Assembly (NCBI GenBank): GCA_028284415.1
Contig: JANQRU010000004.1
Coordinates: 806,001-870,000, forward strand
DNA from: Pyrinomonadaceae bacterium
GTDB lineage: Bacteria; Acidobacteriota; Blastocatellia; Pyrinomonadales; Pyrinomonadaceae
DNA length: 64,000 nucleotides
Direction of reading: 5' to 3'
The first letter of the stretch is position 1. Every line of letters begins with the position of its first letter. This document shows, piece by piece, positions 1 through 8,897 of this stretch. The notes beneath the pieces are model-generated. The model did no database searches, was not told where the DNA came from, and worked only from the letters and a program-made list of their open reading frames with translations. A program made the position numbers and the translations under genes.

Positions 1-1
1 T

Positions 2-733
2 GTTGTTTTTCTCGGAGAAAATCATGATGATTCGGTTGCACACGCTCTTCAATTTGAAATTTTTAAGAGTGTTTTTGAAAAATATGGTGGCGAACGCAAG
101 GTCGTACTTTCTTTAGAAATGTTTGACCGTGATGTTCAAACCATTGTGAATGAATATTTACAGGATAAAATCACCGAAAAGCATTTTCTGGAAAGCAGCC
201 GTGCATGGGGAAATTATAAAACTGACTATCGCCCACTGGTGGAATTTGCCAAGCAAAATAAACTGAAAGTAATTGCCGCCAACGCTCCGCGAAGATATGT
301 AAATATGGTTTCAAGACTCGGTCGAGATTCACTCAATGAACTTTCATCCGAAGCTAAAAAATGGCTTGCTCCTCTACCTTTTGCACCGCCATCCGAGGCT
401 TACAAGAAAAAATTTAACACCTTGATGGGAGGACACGGAGGCGAAAACCTGCTCAATGCTCAGACGCTTTGGGATGCGACAATGGGTTATTCCATCGCAG
501 AAAATCTCGAAAAGGATAAAAAGAAATTGATTGTTCATCTTAACGGCAGTTTCCACACGGAAAAAAGACTTGGAACAGTCGAGCATCTTCTCAAGTATCA
601 ACCTGAAGCAAAAGCTTTGGTTGTTACGATGAGGTATGAAGAGAATTTCAAAGATTTTGATAAAACAAAACACTTAAATTTGGGAGATTTTATAATCCTT
701 ACCGACGCAAAACAACCGCGTAGCAAAAGATAA
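2..733 (+). CDS. ChaN-like haem-binding domain protein, 5' end outside window
   Basis: The reading frame is open from base 2, so the gene starts left of the window; the ATG at 119 is internal. The visible part begins with VVFLGENHDDSVAHAL, the conserved G-E-x-H start of the ChaN/DUF399 (Cofac_haem_bdg) domain. It continues through LSLEMFDRDVQ, NAPRRYVNMVSRLG and LNGSFH, all typical of the family. ChaN proteins are usually lipoproteins that bind haem and are linked to iron uptake; the signal peptide would lie outside the window. The gene ends before a strong hairpin terminator. The family call is solid, but the function of this copy is inferred only. Confidence 0.85.
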   Translation, partial: VVFLGENHDDSVAHALQFEIFKSVFEKYGGERKVVLSLEMFDRDVQTIVNEYLQDKITEKHFLESSRAWGNYKTDYRPLVEFAKQNKLKVIAANAPRRYVNMVSRLGRDSLNELSSEAKKWLAPLPFAPPSEAYKKKFNTLMGGHGGENLLNAQTLWDATMGYSIAENLEKDKKKLIVHLNGSFHTEKRLGTVEHLLKYQPEAKALVVTMRYEENFKDFDKTKHLNLGDFIILTDAKQPRSKR

Positions 734-755
734 ATTATTTGAAAAGCTTTGAGTT

Positions 756-793
756 AAAAACCTCTCTTCTTTTTTTAAGAAAGAGAGGTTTTT
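756..793. terminator. Bidirectional hairpin terminator
   Basis: A 13-bp perfect stem (756-768 with 781-793) is formed by AAAAACCTCTCTT and its complement, with a 12-nt loop. It lies between two converging genes (ending at 733 and 815). The A and T runs at the stem ends give a U-tract in both directions. Confidence 0.85.
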
Positions 794-814
794 ACAATGA
801 AAATCTTTAGCGTT

Positions 815-1975
815 TCAATTGTTTACAAGATGCTCTTCTGTAAGGTCTTCAGCTTTAGGAGATTGTTCATCGAGTCTTTTATTTTCAGTGATTTCAGCAA
901 GTGATTCTGAAGCGATCAAATTCTCCGAAGCGGCATGAACAGCAGCAAATTCGCTGTTGGGAGCAAAAACTAGTTGGCTACCTGAACTTTGCACTTCTTT
1001 TATCAATTCTTCAACATCATATTTTTCTTCAAATTCTTCATTAACCTTGCGAATGTAAATTGCCCGAATTCGCTCAGGGTATTCTTTAACAATCTGTTTG
1101 TAAATTTCCGGGTCTTGTTCGCTGTTGTCACCGATCAAGACAAACTGCATTTCATCGTAGGTTTCAAGAACATTTCTGATATTGGTTAATTTGTGGGTTT
1201 TGTGATCGCCAGCTGTAAAAGGTGTGTGCGTGCCGAAATCTTTTAAGAAAATCGGACCGCGTGGAATTTCCTGCAATTTTAAGAATTTTACGAGTACGGA
1301 ATAAAGGTTATAAGGGCTTGAAGAAACGTAAAAAATTGGATTATTTTCATTGCCCAAAACGCCTTTTTGCAATGCTTGATAAAATGCCGCGACGCCTTCA
1401 AAAGGAACTCGCGTGTGTGCATTTGAAAGTATCGTCGTTAAAATCATTTTGAACTTGTTGCTGACATTTGTTTTTAAGATCGTGTCGTCAATGTCACTAA
1501 TAACGCCGAATTTTGCAGAAGGAGGCGGAATTAAAACTTCGCCCGTAGCGGTTGTTTTTTCGCCGTTTTCTACGATGGGTTCGAGCAGTTCAAGTCCAAC
1601 ATTGTGCCAAAGTTTTGAATTGATCTCTTTTTGTGGGTTTAACTCAACATTAAAATACCCTTCTCTATCGGTAGTTGTTTCTTTTATTGCGTTCTGAAAC
1701 TTTGCTCTCACACGGGCGTTAGGCACTTCGTCAGTTTCAAAATGGCGATACATATTTTTTAAGTTTCGCCAACGGCTATCTGTTTCTTTTGATTCGCGTA
1801 TTTCCTTGTCTTCCATCACGCGACCTTTTAAAAAAAATTTTTCTGTGTTGCCGAAGCCTATGTACGGTGTGATAAGCAAGTCTTCATCAAAATCTCTGAG
1901 GCGATAACGCACTTCGTCTGACCAATCTTCGACTCGCTCAAAGATTCTCTGTAATTTGGACTTTGTTTTGCTCAT
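815..1975 (-). CDS. APP1 (DUF2183) family phosphatase
   Basis: This 386-aa protein carries the HAD-like DxDxT motif of the APP1 catalytic domain as DIDDT at residues 161-165. It is followed by FYVSSSPYNLY and, near residue 245, FLKDFG, as in yeast phosphatidate phosphatase APP1 and bacterial DUF2183 proteins. Family members dephosphorylate phosphatidate-type substrates; the bacterial substrate is not established. The N-terminal 150 residues look like the usual beta-rich region before the catalytic domain. The C-terminal 60 residues are acidic and low in complexity. It lies 14 bp after the zinc-ribbon gene on the same strand and may share its transcript. The family call is firm, the substrate is not known. 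Confidence 0.85.
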   Translation of the reverse strand: MSKTKSKLQRIFERVEDWSDEVRYRLRDFDEDLLITPYIGFGNTEKFFLKGRVMEDKEIRESKETDSRWRNLKNMYRHFETDEVPNARVRAKFQNAIKETTTDREGYFNVELNPQKEINSKLWHNVGLELLEPIVENGEKTTATGEVLIPPPSAKFGVISDIDDTILKTNVSNKFKMILTTILSNAHTRVPFEGVAAFYQALQKGVLGNENNPIFYVSSSPYNLYSVLVKFLKLQEIPRGPIFLKDFGTHTPFTAGDHKTHKLTNIRNVLETYDEMQFVLIGDNSEQDPEIYKQIVKEYPERIRAIYIRKVNEEFEEKYDVEELIKEVQSSGSQLVFAPNSEFAAVHAASENLIASESLAEITENKRLDEQSPKAEDLTEEHLVNN

Positions 1976-1989
1976 AAATTTCGTGAGTA

Positions 1990-2916
1990 TTAGAGGTCAT
2001 TTGTTTCGCGTTGTTTCATTACACGAACTTTTTCCTGTTCTTTTCTACGTGCCCATTCTTCATCAAGCAGATTTGTTGTACCTTCCGTTACTGAGGCAAC
2101 CGGGCGGTGGGGTGGTAATTCTTGAAACTCTCCGGTTTCGAGCGTTTGGGGCATAGCTCTGGGAGCGTACTGCTTATTTTCCTGTGGTTTTTGTAAGGCA
2201 CGTTTTAAACGATTCCAACCAAATAAGTTAGATATTAAAGCTAAAGCAGTTCCGCCGACACCAACGCTCAATAGAGCAATGATAGTTTTTGCGGGAAAAA
2301 CTCCAACGGCTGTAAAAATCAAACCGATGAGAACTGTTATAAATCCAACCAATAAAAAAACAGATGCGGTTGTAAAAGATGTCTGCCCCGCACGTGTTTC
2401 CGCCATCACTCGCAAAACTTCTAATTCAGCTTGCTCACTTGTTAAAGGAGCACCACAATTTCGGCAAAACCTTGAATCATCGGTAGATTCCGTTTCGCAA
2501 ACTGAACAAATTTTCTCAACTAATTGAATTTTTGAAAGTGCGGCGATGGTTTTCGCTTCTTGTAAAACCACATTTACATCACCCTTTGAAAGCATCGGAT
2601 GCTTTATCAAATAATCAAATGTTGCACGGGTAGAATTTTGGCTAAGAGACTTTAATCTAACCGTCAAACTCATCGGATAATCACGCACGTCTGCTGAGCC
2701 ATACCAAGTTCCCCATCCTGCCGCACTGCGTCTTCCAACGATATTTGGCTCTTCCTCAATGACATCGTAACCTGCGGATTCCAAGGCATTAACGATTCGC
2801 AAGCGAACACTTTCAATGTTTCCAGCCAGAACCTTTTTTGCATATAGTTCGGTTGTTTCGGATGTTGAATTTACATTCTGATTTGTAAAATCCATAAGCC
2901 TCAAAGCATCTCCCAA
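1990..2916 (-). CDS. Zinc-ribbon membrane protein with SVTEGTTNLL tail (copy A)
   Basis: This 308-aa protein has three parts. Residues 20-130 form a soluble domain. A zinc ribbon follows with C137, C140, C151 and C154 (CSVCETES then FCRNCGAPL). Two membrane segments lie at about 178-220, followed by a basic stretch and the tail SVTEGTTNLLDEEWARR. It is a clear paralogue of the protein at 3712-4617, sharing long blocks such as VLQEAKTIAA and LRVMAETRAG. The tail motif recurs in shorter form in the protein at 46165-46686. No enzyme motif is visible and the function is unknown. The pair flanks a SOUL gene on the same strand. A start at an internal Met (MDFTNQ) is possible. Confidence 0.75.
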   Translation of the reverse strand: MGDALRLMDFTNQNVNSTSETTELYAKKVLAGNIESVRLRIVNALESAGYDVIEEEPNIVGRRSAAGWGTWYGSADVRDYPMSLTVRLKSLSQNSTRATFDYLIKHPMLSKGDVNVVLQEAKTIAALSKIQLVEKICSVCETESTDDSRFCRNCGAPLTSEQAELEVLRVMAETRAGQTSFTTASVFLLVGFITVLIGLIFTAVGVFPAKTIIALLSVGVGGTALALISNLFGWNRLKRALQKPQENKQYAPRAMPQTLETGEFQELPPHRPVASVTEGTTNLLDEEWARRKEQEKVRVMKQRETNDL

Positions 2917-3010
2917 CTTTTTATCTCTATACGAATTATTCTAACAGATGGTTTGAGAATCGAAGAAACACAGCTTTTTCAAATTGTTTTTTTATGTAAT
3001 ACAAAAAAAT

Positions 3011-3037
3011 AAACCGCTTACAGAAAGCAAGCGGTTT
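3011..3037 (-). terminator. Rho-independent terminator after the SOUL gene
   Basis: A 9-bp perfect stem (3011-3019 with 3029-3037, AAACCGCTT) with a 9-nt loop is followed on the minus strand by a run of seven T. It lies 22 bp after the SOUL stop codon, which fits termination of that transcript. Confidence 0.8.
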
Positions 3038-3059
3038 GAGAATCTTTTTGTTAATGGTT

Positions 3060-3638
3060 TTACTTAACCAATTTTATCAATACTTCGTTTCGGCGAAATC
3101 TTGCAGGAGTTCCCGGTGCATCATAGCCGGCTGATAAAATTTCTCCTTTCGTTTTATATCCTTTTTCTTTTACCCATTCCATTAACTTCTGTTTAGCTTT
3201 TTCATTTTTCGAATAATTTGAGTAACCGCTGTAACGATAAGCAGCAAATTTTCCGCCTTTCATTTCTTCGAGTTTGACTCTTTCATCCATTGGTTTCGGT
3301 GCTCCTTCATTTGCAACGTCCTTTGGAACAACAAAACTCATCCAGAATTTGCTGTCGCTATTAGTTGAAAAAACAGGCGATGTCATAGCGATTTTCTGTC
3401 TGTCTTCATTTGATCCGGAGATGTATCGGAACAGACGACCAAAGGCGGAATCATTTCTCATTTCAGAGCCGTCCATCGTCGTCGAAACCAAAAGCATCGG
3501 TTTATAATCACGAACTTCAAAACTGCCGTCTTCCGTTACGACCTTATAATCTGCTGTCTCATATTCATTAAATGAAACCATATAAACCGTCGTGCAAAGT
3601 GCTAGAATTGCGAATGTAACTAAAATTATTTTGCTCAT
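3060..3638 (-). CDS. SOUL-family haem-binding protein, membrane-anchored
   Basis: The protein has about 192 residues counted from MSKIILV; an upstream ATG at 3659 would add seven residues. An N-terminal hydrophobic helix (about residues 3-20) is a signal or anchor. The SOUL/HEBP domain follows: YKVVTEDGSFEVRDYKPM, RLFRYISGSN, KIAMTSPVF, WMSFVVPKD and FAAYRYSGY. SOUL proteins bind haem or tetrapyrroles; the role of secreted bacterial members is not settled. The gene sits between two paralogous zinc-ribbon genes, with its own terminator behind it. The family assignment is strong. Confidence 0.88.
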   Translation of the reverse strand: MSKIILVTFAILALCTTVYMVSFNEYETADYKVVTEDGSFEVRDYKPMLLVSTTMDGSEMRNDSAFGRLFRYISGSNEDRQKIAMTSPVFSTNSDSKFWMSFVVPKDVANEGAPKPMDERVKLEEMKGGKFAAYRYSGYSNYSKNEKAKQKLMEWVKEKGYKTKGEILSAGYDAPGTPARFRRNEVLIKLVK

Positions 3639-3711
3639 AACATTACGAATTCGCACCAAAATAATTTATGGATTCAGTTTTTCCGAAGTTTTTTAAGAAA
3701 ATTTAGAGAAT

Positions 3712-4617
3712 CTATTCCAAATCTCGTGTTGTATTAACTTTTGAGACGGCGACCTTTTCCTTTTCGCGTTCATTTGCCCAATCTTTATCAAGCAAATTTG
3801 TTGTGCCTTCCGTCACCGAAGCGGGTTTTGTTTGTTGTGGAGGTAAGGCTTCGTGTTCTCTGATTTCGATCTGTTCGGGAATGTTTATTTGGATATTTTG
3901 TGCTTGTGTATCGGGTTTATCTAAAGCTCTTTTCAGTCGGTTCAAACCGAAAAATGATGAGAAAGTCGAGAACAAGAAACCGAGTCCACCAACTATGAAA
4001 AGAATCGGAATGAGTTTTGGTTTGATGGCGTCAGTGAATATAAATGTCAAAATAAATATGGCTAATGAGACGATCATTGCGACTGAAGAACTTGTTATCA
4101 AAGCTTTTCCCGCTCGTGTTTCCGCCATTATCCGTAAGACTTCCAACTCCGATTGTTCGCCTGTGAGTGGAGCACCACAGCCCCGGCAAAATTTTGAATC
4201 ACCAGTTGATTCCGTTTCGCAAACTGAACAAAGTTTTTCGATGGGCTGTTTTTTAGAAATTGCTGCGATTGTTTTCGCCTCCTGCAAAACAATTTCTTTC
4301 TGCCCCTTTGTCATAATCGGACTTTTAACAAGATATTCAAAAGTCGCACGGGTAGAATTTTCGCCAACAGGTTTAAGAAATATGGTCAAATCTGTAGCAA
4401 CATCTAGCACATCCGCCGACATTGACCAAGTTGCCCAACCTTTTGAACCACGGCGTGCGATAATTTTTGGCTCGTCTTCAATAACGTTATAACCAAGTTG
4501 TTCAATCGCTCCTACGAGCCGTTGACGAACATCCTCGATATTGCCCGCTAGAATTTTTTTTGTATAAATCTCTGTTGGCGGATCTAATTCTATTTTCTGT
4601 ATGGGGTTATTACTCAT
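3712..4617 (-). CDS. Zinc-ribbon membrane protein with SVTEGTTNLL tail (copy B)
   Basis: This 301-aa paralogue of the protein at 1990-2916 has the same layout. There is an N-terminal soluble domain, a four-Cys zinc ribbon (CSVCETES, FCRGCGAPL), two membrane segments (ALITSSSVAMIVSLAIF and the following hydrophobic stretch) and the tail SVTEGTTNLLDKDWANE. Conservation is highest in the zinc ribbon, the VLQEAKTIAA helix and the tail; the membrane part has diverged. This suggests an old tandem duplication later separated by the SOUL gene. The function is unknown; the tail may be a binding or sorting motif, which is inference. Confidence 0.75.
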   Translation of the reverse strand: MSNNPIQKIELDPPTEIYTKKILAGNIEDVRQRLVGAIEQLGYNVIEDEPKIIARRGSKGWATWSMSADVLDVATDLTIFLKPVGENSTRATFEYLVKSPIMTKGQKEIVLQEAKTIAAISKKQPIEKLCSVCETESTGDSKFCRGCGAPLTGEQSELEVLRIMAETRAGKALITSSSVAMIVSLAIFILTFIFTDAIKPKLIPILFIVGGLGFLFSTFSSFFGLNRLKRALDKPDTQAQNIQINIPEQIEIREHEALPPQQTKPASVTEGTTNLLDKDWANEREKEKVAVSKVNTTRDLE

Positions 4618-4766
4618 AAGTCGGTTTTAGTATGATGTGCAAATCTATTTATAAATACGCTTCATTCTAGCAGACAGTTCGATTTTTCGATAAAAATGCG
4701 GAAATCTGAATAAAAACGCGAAGTTTCAATCGAAACTTTTGAAAAAAAATGTTAGTTATATTTGCT

Positions 4767-5933
4767 ATGAATGTAACACACCTTTTTTGCTCCGCCTGCG
4801 ATAAAAAATTTGAACCGAACAAACTCTACAATCTCTGCACAGATTGCGGAATGCCTTTGATGGTCGAATATGATCTCGAAAAGGTTGGCGAGAGTTTAAC
4901 AAAAGAATCTCTACAAAATGCAGGATCAACTCTCTGGCGATACGCAGAAGTTTTGCCTGTTGAAAATAGACAAAACTGCGTCTCTTTAGGCGAAGGTTGG
5001 ACGCCTTTACATCACGCAAAGACTCTCGGCGAAAAATATGAAATTCCAAACCTTTTTATTAAAGATGAAGGAATGAATCCGACACAGAGTTTTAAGGCAC
5101 GCGGGATGACAATGGCTGTTTCGATGGCGAAAGAATTGGGCGTCGAAAAAGTCGCTGTTCCATCAGCAGGAAACGCCGCGGGAGCTTTGTCCGCTTATGC
5201 TGCACTCGCCGGAATGGAAGCACACATTTTTGTTCCAAACGACACGCCAAAGGCTTGCATCATCGAATGCAAAGCTCTCGGAGCAAATGTCAGATTGGTT
5301 GATGGTTTAATCACAGACTGCGGAGCAATAGTCGCCAAACGAAAAGAAAAAGAAGGTTGGTTTGATGTTTCAACCTTGAAAGAGCCTTACCGAATCGAAG
5401 GCAAAAAAACGATGGGTTACGAACTCGCCGAACAGTTGGATTGGGAATTGCCTGATGTGATTTTCTATCCGACGGGCGGCGGAACGGGTTTGATCGGAAT
5501 GTGGAAAGCCTTTGATGAAATGGAAAAAATGGGTTGGATCGGTTCGCACAGACCACGTATGATTTCGGTTCAATCTTCGGGATGCTCACCAATCGTTGAT
5601 GCTTTTCATCAAGATTTAACTCACGGTGCAAACATCGAAAACCCGCACACAGTTGCCTCAGGCTTACGTGTCCCAAAAGCAATCGGTGATTTCATAATGC
5701 TAGACATCCTACGAAAATCAAACGGAACTGCCGTCTCCGTTTCTGATAAACGTTTGGTAGAAGACTCCGAAGAAATCGGTGCAAATGAAGGAATCTTCGC
5801 CGCTCCCGAAGGCGGTGCGTTACTCGCCGCTTTGAAAAAATTATTGGAAACAGGTGAAGTTAAACGCGATGAAAAAATTGTTTTATTTAATACAGGTTCG
5901 GGAATTAAATATTTGGAAGCATTTGAAGACTAA
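4767..5933 (+). CDS. thrC: Threonine synthase
   Basis: Converts O-phosphohomoserine to threonine using pyridoxal phosphate. The protein has an N-terminal zinc ribbon (two CxxC pairs, FCSAC and LCTDC), as in the archaeal and plant-type enzymes. It also has LGEGWTPL, the PLP lysine in NPTQSFKARGM, the nucleotide-type loop PSAGNAAGALSAYA and the glycine-rich GGGTGLIG. An ATG six codons upstream (4749) is possible, but family members start near MNVTHLFC, so 4767 was chosen. Length (388 aa) is normal. It is a single gene with no hom or thrB beside it. It converges with the gene ending at 6003, and no terminator was seen between them. Confidence 0.92.
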   Translation: MNVTHLFCSACDKKFEPNKLYNLCTDCGMPLMVEYDLEKVGESLTKESLQNAGSTLWRYAEVLPVENRQNCVSLGEGWTPLHHAKTLGEKYEIPNLFIKDEGMNPTQSFKARGMTMAVSMAKELGVEKVAVPSAGNAAGALSAYAALAGMEAHIFVPNDTPKACIIECKALGANVRLVDGLITDCGAIVAKRKEKEGWFDVSTLKEPYRIEGKKTMGYELAEQLDWELPDVIFYPTGGGTGLIGMWKAFDEMEKMGWIGSHRPRMISVQSSGCSPIVDAFHQDLTHGANIENPHTVASGLRVPKAIGDFIMLDILRKSNGTAVSVSDKRLVEDSEEIGANEGIFAAPEGGALLAALKKLLETGEVKRDEKIVLFNTGSGIKYLEAFED

Positions 5934-6002
5934 AGTTGCGTTTATTGGTTCTGATAATTTTCATTATGGGCATGATTTCGAGTGTTTGGTTTTTCTAATT
6001 CT

Positions 6003-6518
6003 TTAATTCCGTTTTTTCCATGAGCCACCTGCAAAACCATCGTCTGAAGCAATATTCAAAGGGTTCCAATTCCGGAATTTTCTGCCATCTAAACCTTCGT
6101 ATTCTACTTCGATTTCCACTCGGAATGGTTTTTTCCAAGTTGTGTCTTCACTATTATTACTCAAAATTCCGAAACTGTTTGTGATACTTTTTCCATTTGC
6201 AAGTATCGGGATAATAGAACATTTACAGAAAACACGCATAATATGATCTCTCCACACTTTGTCAACTGCAGAATTTTCTGCAAAAAATGATTCAATAATT
6301 GATTTTGCTGCTCTTAAACGAATATTCTTTGCCGGACGATTGCCTGTATTTTCCACAAGGATATTAAGTGTAGTTCCGACATTACCACTAGCGTGATTTG
6401 TTATTTTTACGGTAATAATTGGGCGATTTGCTTGTAACCAAGATAATCTAGCTACAACAACTGCTGATATAGCAATCATAAGGGACAAAATTGATAAAAT
6501 TATGCTTGCTAATTCCAT
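6003..6518 (-). CDS. Hypothetical membrane-anchored protein
   Basis: The protein has about 171 residues from MELASIILS; a start at 6563 would add 15 polar residues before the membrane helix and is less likely. One N-terminal membrane helix (residues 3-24) is followed by a beta-rich domain with RPIITVKITNHASGNVGTTLNILVENTGNRPAKNI. This resembles the small CARDB-like or immunoglobulin-like exported domains found after a single helix in many bacteria. No catalytic motif is seen. It is transcribed away from the LOV gene at 6779. The function is unknown. Confidence 0.6.
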   Translation of the reverse strand: MELASIILSILSLMIAISAVVVARLSWLQANRPIITVKITNHASGNVGTTLNILVENTGNRPAKNIRLRAAKSIIESFFAENSAVDKVWRDHIMRVFCKCSIIPILANGKSITNSFGILSNNSEDTTWKKPFRVEIEVEYEGLDGRKFRNWNPLNIASDDGFAGGSWKKRN

Positions 6519-6778
6519 ACCATAACTATAACTCTGTTCACATTTATTTGCTAAACAGTCCAAGATTTGACAAAAAATAGAGCCTTTCCCTTTTTCCCGA
6601 TTTTTGTTCTAACCCAATATCAGCCAAAATTTCGCCAATCTAAAGAGCTTAGATATAACTTACTTTTCATATTTATCATTTTCTATTTTTAAAATTTTAG
6701 TTTTAAGGCACTCGACGCTGGAACAAATCTTGTGTAGATTGTCAGCGAACGCTACAATAATCTCGCAAAGAAATCCAT

Positions 6779-8002
6779 ATGGACAAGGAAAAACAAATTG
6801 GGCTGCTTGATACGGACGAAGATTTAGCAGAAGCAGATATTCTTTTGCTCAAGAATCGGGCGTTGAATGTTGCGGCGGAAGGCATAACGATTGCGGATAT
6901 GCGTTTGCCGAATCAGCCTTTGATCTACATAAATGAGGGATTCGAACGTCTCACAGGATATTCGGCAAAATCTATGGTGGGGAAAAACTGTCGCTTTCTA
7001 CAAGGGGAGGACACGAACCCTGCAACCGTGCAGGAGATTCGTGATGCACTTGCTTCAGGAAATGAATGCACTGTTGAGATTTTAAACCACACTAAAGATG
7101 GTGAGCCATTTTGGAATCGTCTTTCTCTTACACCAGTCAAAGACAGTTCTGGAGAAGTAACACACTTTATTGGCGTTCAGTCGGATATTACAAAAAGAAA
7201 AAATGCCGAAGAAGCGCTTAGAAAGGCAAACCATCAACTGGAAATGGTAAACCGACGCATGACGAGAAATCTGGAGGCTGCCGCAGCTATTCAAAGTTCT
7301 CTATTACCCGATAAAAAACCTCAATCGGATAAGTTGAACTTTTCATGGATATGTCAACCCTGTGATGAATTGGGAGGAGATACATTTAATTTCTTCCCGA
7401 TTGATGAAAACAGATTTGCAGTATATATGGTTGATGTGAGCGGACATGGCGTTCGTGCTTCGCTTCTTTCTGTTACATTGAGCCATTGGTTTTTGCGTCT
7501 GTTTCAGGACAACTCCGAAGCGAGATCAATCTTACCAACTGATGTTGCTGAGGAATTAAATCAACAGTTTCAGATGAATATGGAAACTCCTCAGTATTTC
7601 ACGATGTGTTACGGAATAATTGATGCAAAATCCCGTGAGTTTCGCTTCGTAACAGCAGGAAATCCACCAATTGTTGTTGCCCGAGACGATAGCACCATCG
7701 AAGTTTTAAAGATAGAAGGTTTCCCGGTAGGAATCGTTGGAACTCCCGAATACTCTGAAAATGTAATTAAACTAAATTCGAATGAGCGAGTGTTTCTTTA
7801 TACTGATGGCTTAACGGAAGCTGAGGACAAAAAAGAAAATCCTTACGGAATAGCAAAACTGGCAGACACAATTCTTGATAATGAAAATAATAGTTTGGAC
7901 GATTGTGTTGATTCTATAATGAAAAGCGTCAATGAGTGGGACAGTTCTCGCGGACTTGAGGATGATGTCTCAATACTTGCTTTTGAGATCACTAATTCCT
8001 AA
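6779..8002 (+). CDS. LOV-PP2C (RsbU/SpoIIE-type) phosphatase, likely blue-light sensor
   Basis: This 407-aa protein has a PAS/LOV domain (about residues 28-138), a helical linker (140-172) and a PP2C-type SpoIIE phosphatase domain (about 175-405). The LOV signature is complete: GKNCRFLQG with adduct Cys71, flavin-contact Asn103 and Asn113 (ILNHTKDG, FWNRL), and Gln134 (FIGVQSDIT). The phosphatase keeps its metal ligands in ELGGD (D201), VDVSGHG (D219), YTDGLTEAED and EDDVS. By family knowledge, light forms a flavin-cysteine adduct and alters dephosphorylation of an anti-sigma antagonist. No partner anti-sigma or STAS gene lies beside it. The architecture is clear; light response is inferred from intact residues. 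Confidence 0.9.
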   Translation: MDKEKQIGLLDTDEDLAEADILLLKNRALNVAAEGITIADMRLPNQPLIYINEGFERLTGYSAKSMVGKNCRFLQGEDTNPATVQEIRDALASGNECTVEILNHTKDGEPFWNRLSLTPVKDSSGEVTHFIGVQSDITKRKNAEEALRKANHQLEMVNRRMTRNLEAAAAIQSSLLPDKKPQSDKLNFSWICQPCDELGGDTFNFFPIDENRFAVYMVDVSGHGVRASLLSVTLSHWFLRLFQDNSEARSILPTDVAEELNQQFQMNMETPQYFTMCYGIIDAKSREFRFVTAGNPPIVVARDDSTIEVLKIEGFPVGIVGTPEYSENVIKLNSNERVFLYTDGLTEAEDKKENPYGIAKLADTILDNENNSLDDCVDSIMKSVNEWDSSRGLEDDVSILAFEITNS

Positions 8003-8211
8003 AAGGTAAACCCTTTAAGAAACTAACCTTCTCCACCGATTTTCCGATGAAAAATCTATAAATTTATCAAGAGAATTAATTTTTAATTTTGAGGTTTTGG
8101 CAATAATTCCGTACATAAAAATACAAAACTAATAGGGGCGACCGTATATTTTTGGTCACCTGCGAGATATTGCTCGAATACGAGCCATTTCATCCGCTCA
8201 GATCTCTAAAA

Positions 8212-8619
8212 CTACCTTAGTTTTCGTGTCGTATTGACAGCGGGTATATCCCAGGCTTCAACAAAGCGATTTTCAACTACTCGCCAAACGACCACGGCAT
8301 CAACCTCAAATGAAGTATCTTCCACCGTCATCATATGCTTCGCTTGTAGAACAACCAATTCGTCTCCCATATGAATTAATTGTCCATCTATGAGCTTGAA
8401 AGTTCCTTTGGTCGTTTTTCCAAGATTTTCAAATAGATTTTTGAGTCCATCAAGTCCTTTGTAATCACCATCCAACTCAGGAAGTTCCGAATTGTAATAA
8501 TGGAAAACAAAGTCTTCCGCGATCAAATCCCCCATGTTATCTATGTCGTGCGGGAAGTAATTCCCAAGACGTTCGAGAAGTAACAGATTCGGATGTGCAG
8601 ACATTTTTGTATCACTCAT
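8212..8619 (-). CDS. SnoaL/NTF2-like protein
   Basis: This 135-aa protein has the alpha+beta cone pattern of the SnoaL-like/NTF2 superfamily: an N-terminal helix, DLIAEDFVFHYYNSELPELDGDYKGLDGLKNLFE, then VVWRVVENRFVEAWDIPA. Such proteins are small-molecule isomerases, hydrolases or binding proteins; the substrate here cannot be told. Its start overlaps the stop of the 2TM gene upstream by 4 bp (ATGA-type coupling), so the two are probably co-translated. Confidence 0.75.
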   Translation of the reverse strand: MSDTKMSAHPNLLLLERLGNYFPHDIDNMGDLIAEDFVFHYYNSELPELDGDYKGLDGLKNLFENLGKTTKGTFKLIDGQLIHMGDELVVLQAKHMMTVEDTSFEVDAVVVWRVVENRFVEAWDIPAVNTTRKLR

Positions 8620-8897
8620 ACGTTTCTGAAACTCTCCTTATTCAATTCTCTTTCGATCATCTTTCTTGTCACCAGCGATCTTCTTCCTTCAAATACGAAA
8701 ACGCCCAGAGCATGGAAGAATAATCCGATTCCCCATCCGCCAAGCGGATATACAAACCAGATGCCTTCGGAAAGATTGCTAAAATTAATTACCAAAAGCA
8801 AAAGATTGACTGCTAAGTAAACTATTAGATGTGTGTAAAAGCCATATCTTGCCTCTAATTTTACTTTCGCTTGTTTATAAGCTTCTTGATTATTCAT
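8616..8897 (-). CDS. 2TM domain protein
   Basis: The protein has 93 residues from MNNQEAYKQAK; this start has a strong Shine-Dalgarno (AAAGGAGG, complement at 8901-8909). An ATG at 8930 would put that site inside the gene. The pattern is a short amphipathic N-terminus (AKVKLEARYGFYTHLIVYLAVNLLLLVIN), a second membrane helix (WGIGLFFHALGVF) and a basic C-terminal helix (RKMIERELNKE). This is the 2TM domain (PF13239-type) also found next to histidine kinases. Its function is unknown. It is coupled to the SnoaL-like gene downstream. Confidence 0.8.
   Translation of the reverse strand: MNNQEAYKQAKVKLEARYGFYTHLIVYLAVNLLLLVINFSNLSEGIWFVYPLGGWGIGLFFHALGVFVFEGRRSLVTRKMIERELNKESFRNV

Noticed and set aside
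374..673. Minus-strand open frame of 99 codons
   Set aside because: It lies wholly inside the ChaN-like gene, has no ribosome-binding site or known motif, and shows shadow-type composition.
3803..4492. Long plus-strand frame of 229 codons opposite the zinc-ribbon gene
   Set aside because: It is antisense to a gene with a clear paralogue and domain structure; its residues do not resemble a protein family.
8100..8200. Possible terminator hairpin (GACC...GGTC) after the LOV gene
   Set aside because: The stem is only about five base pairs and no U-run follows.
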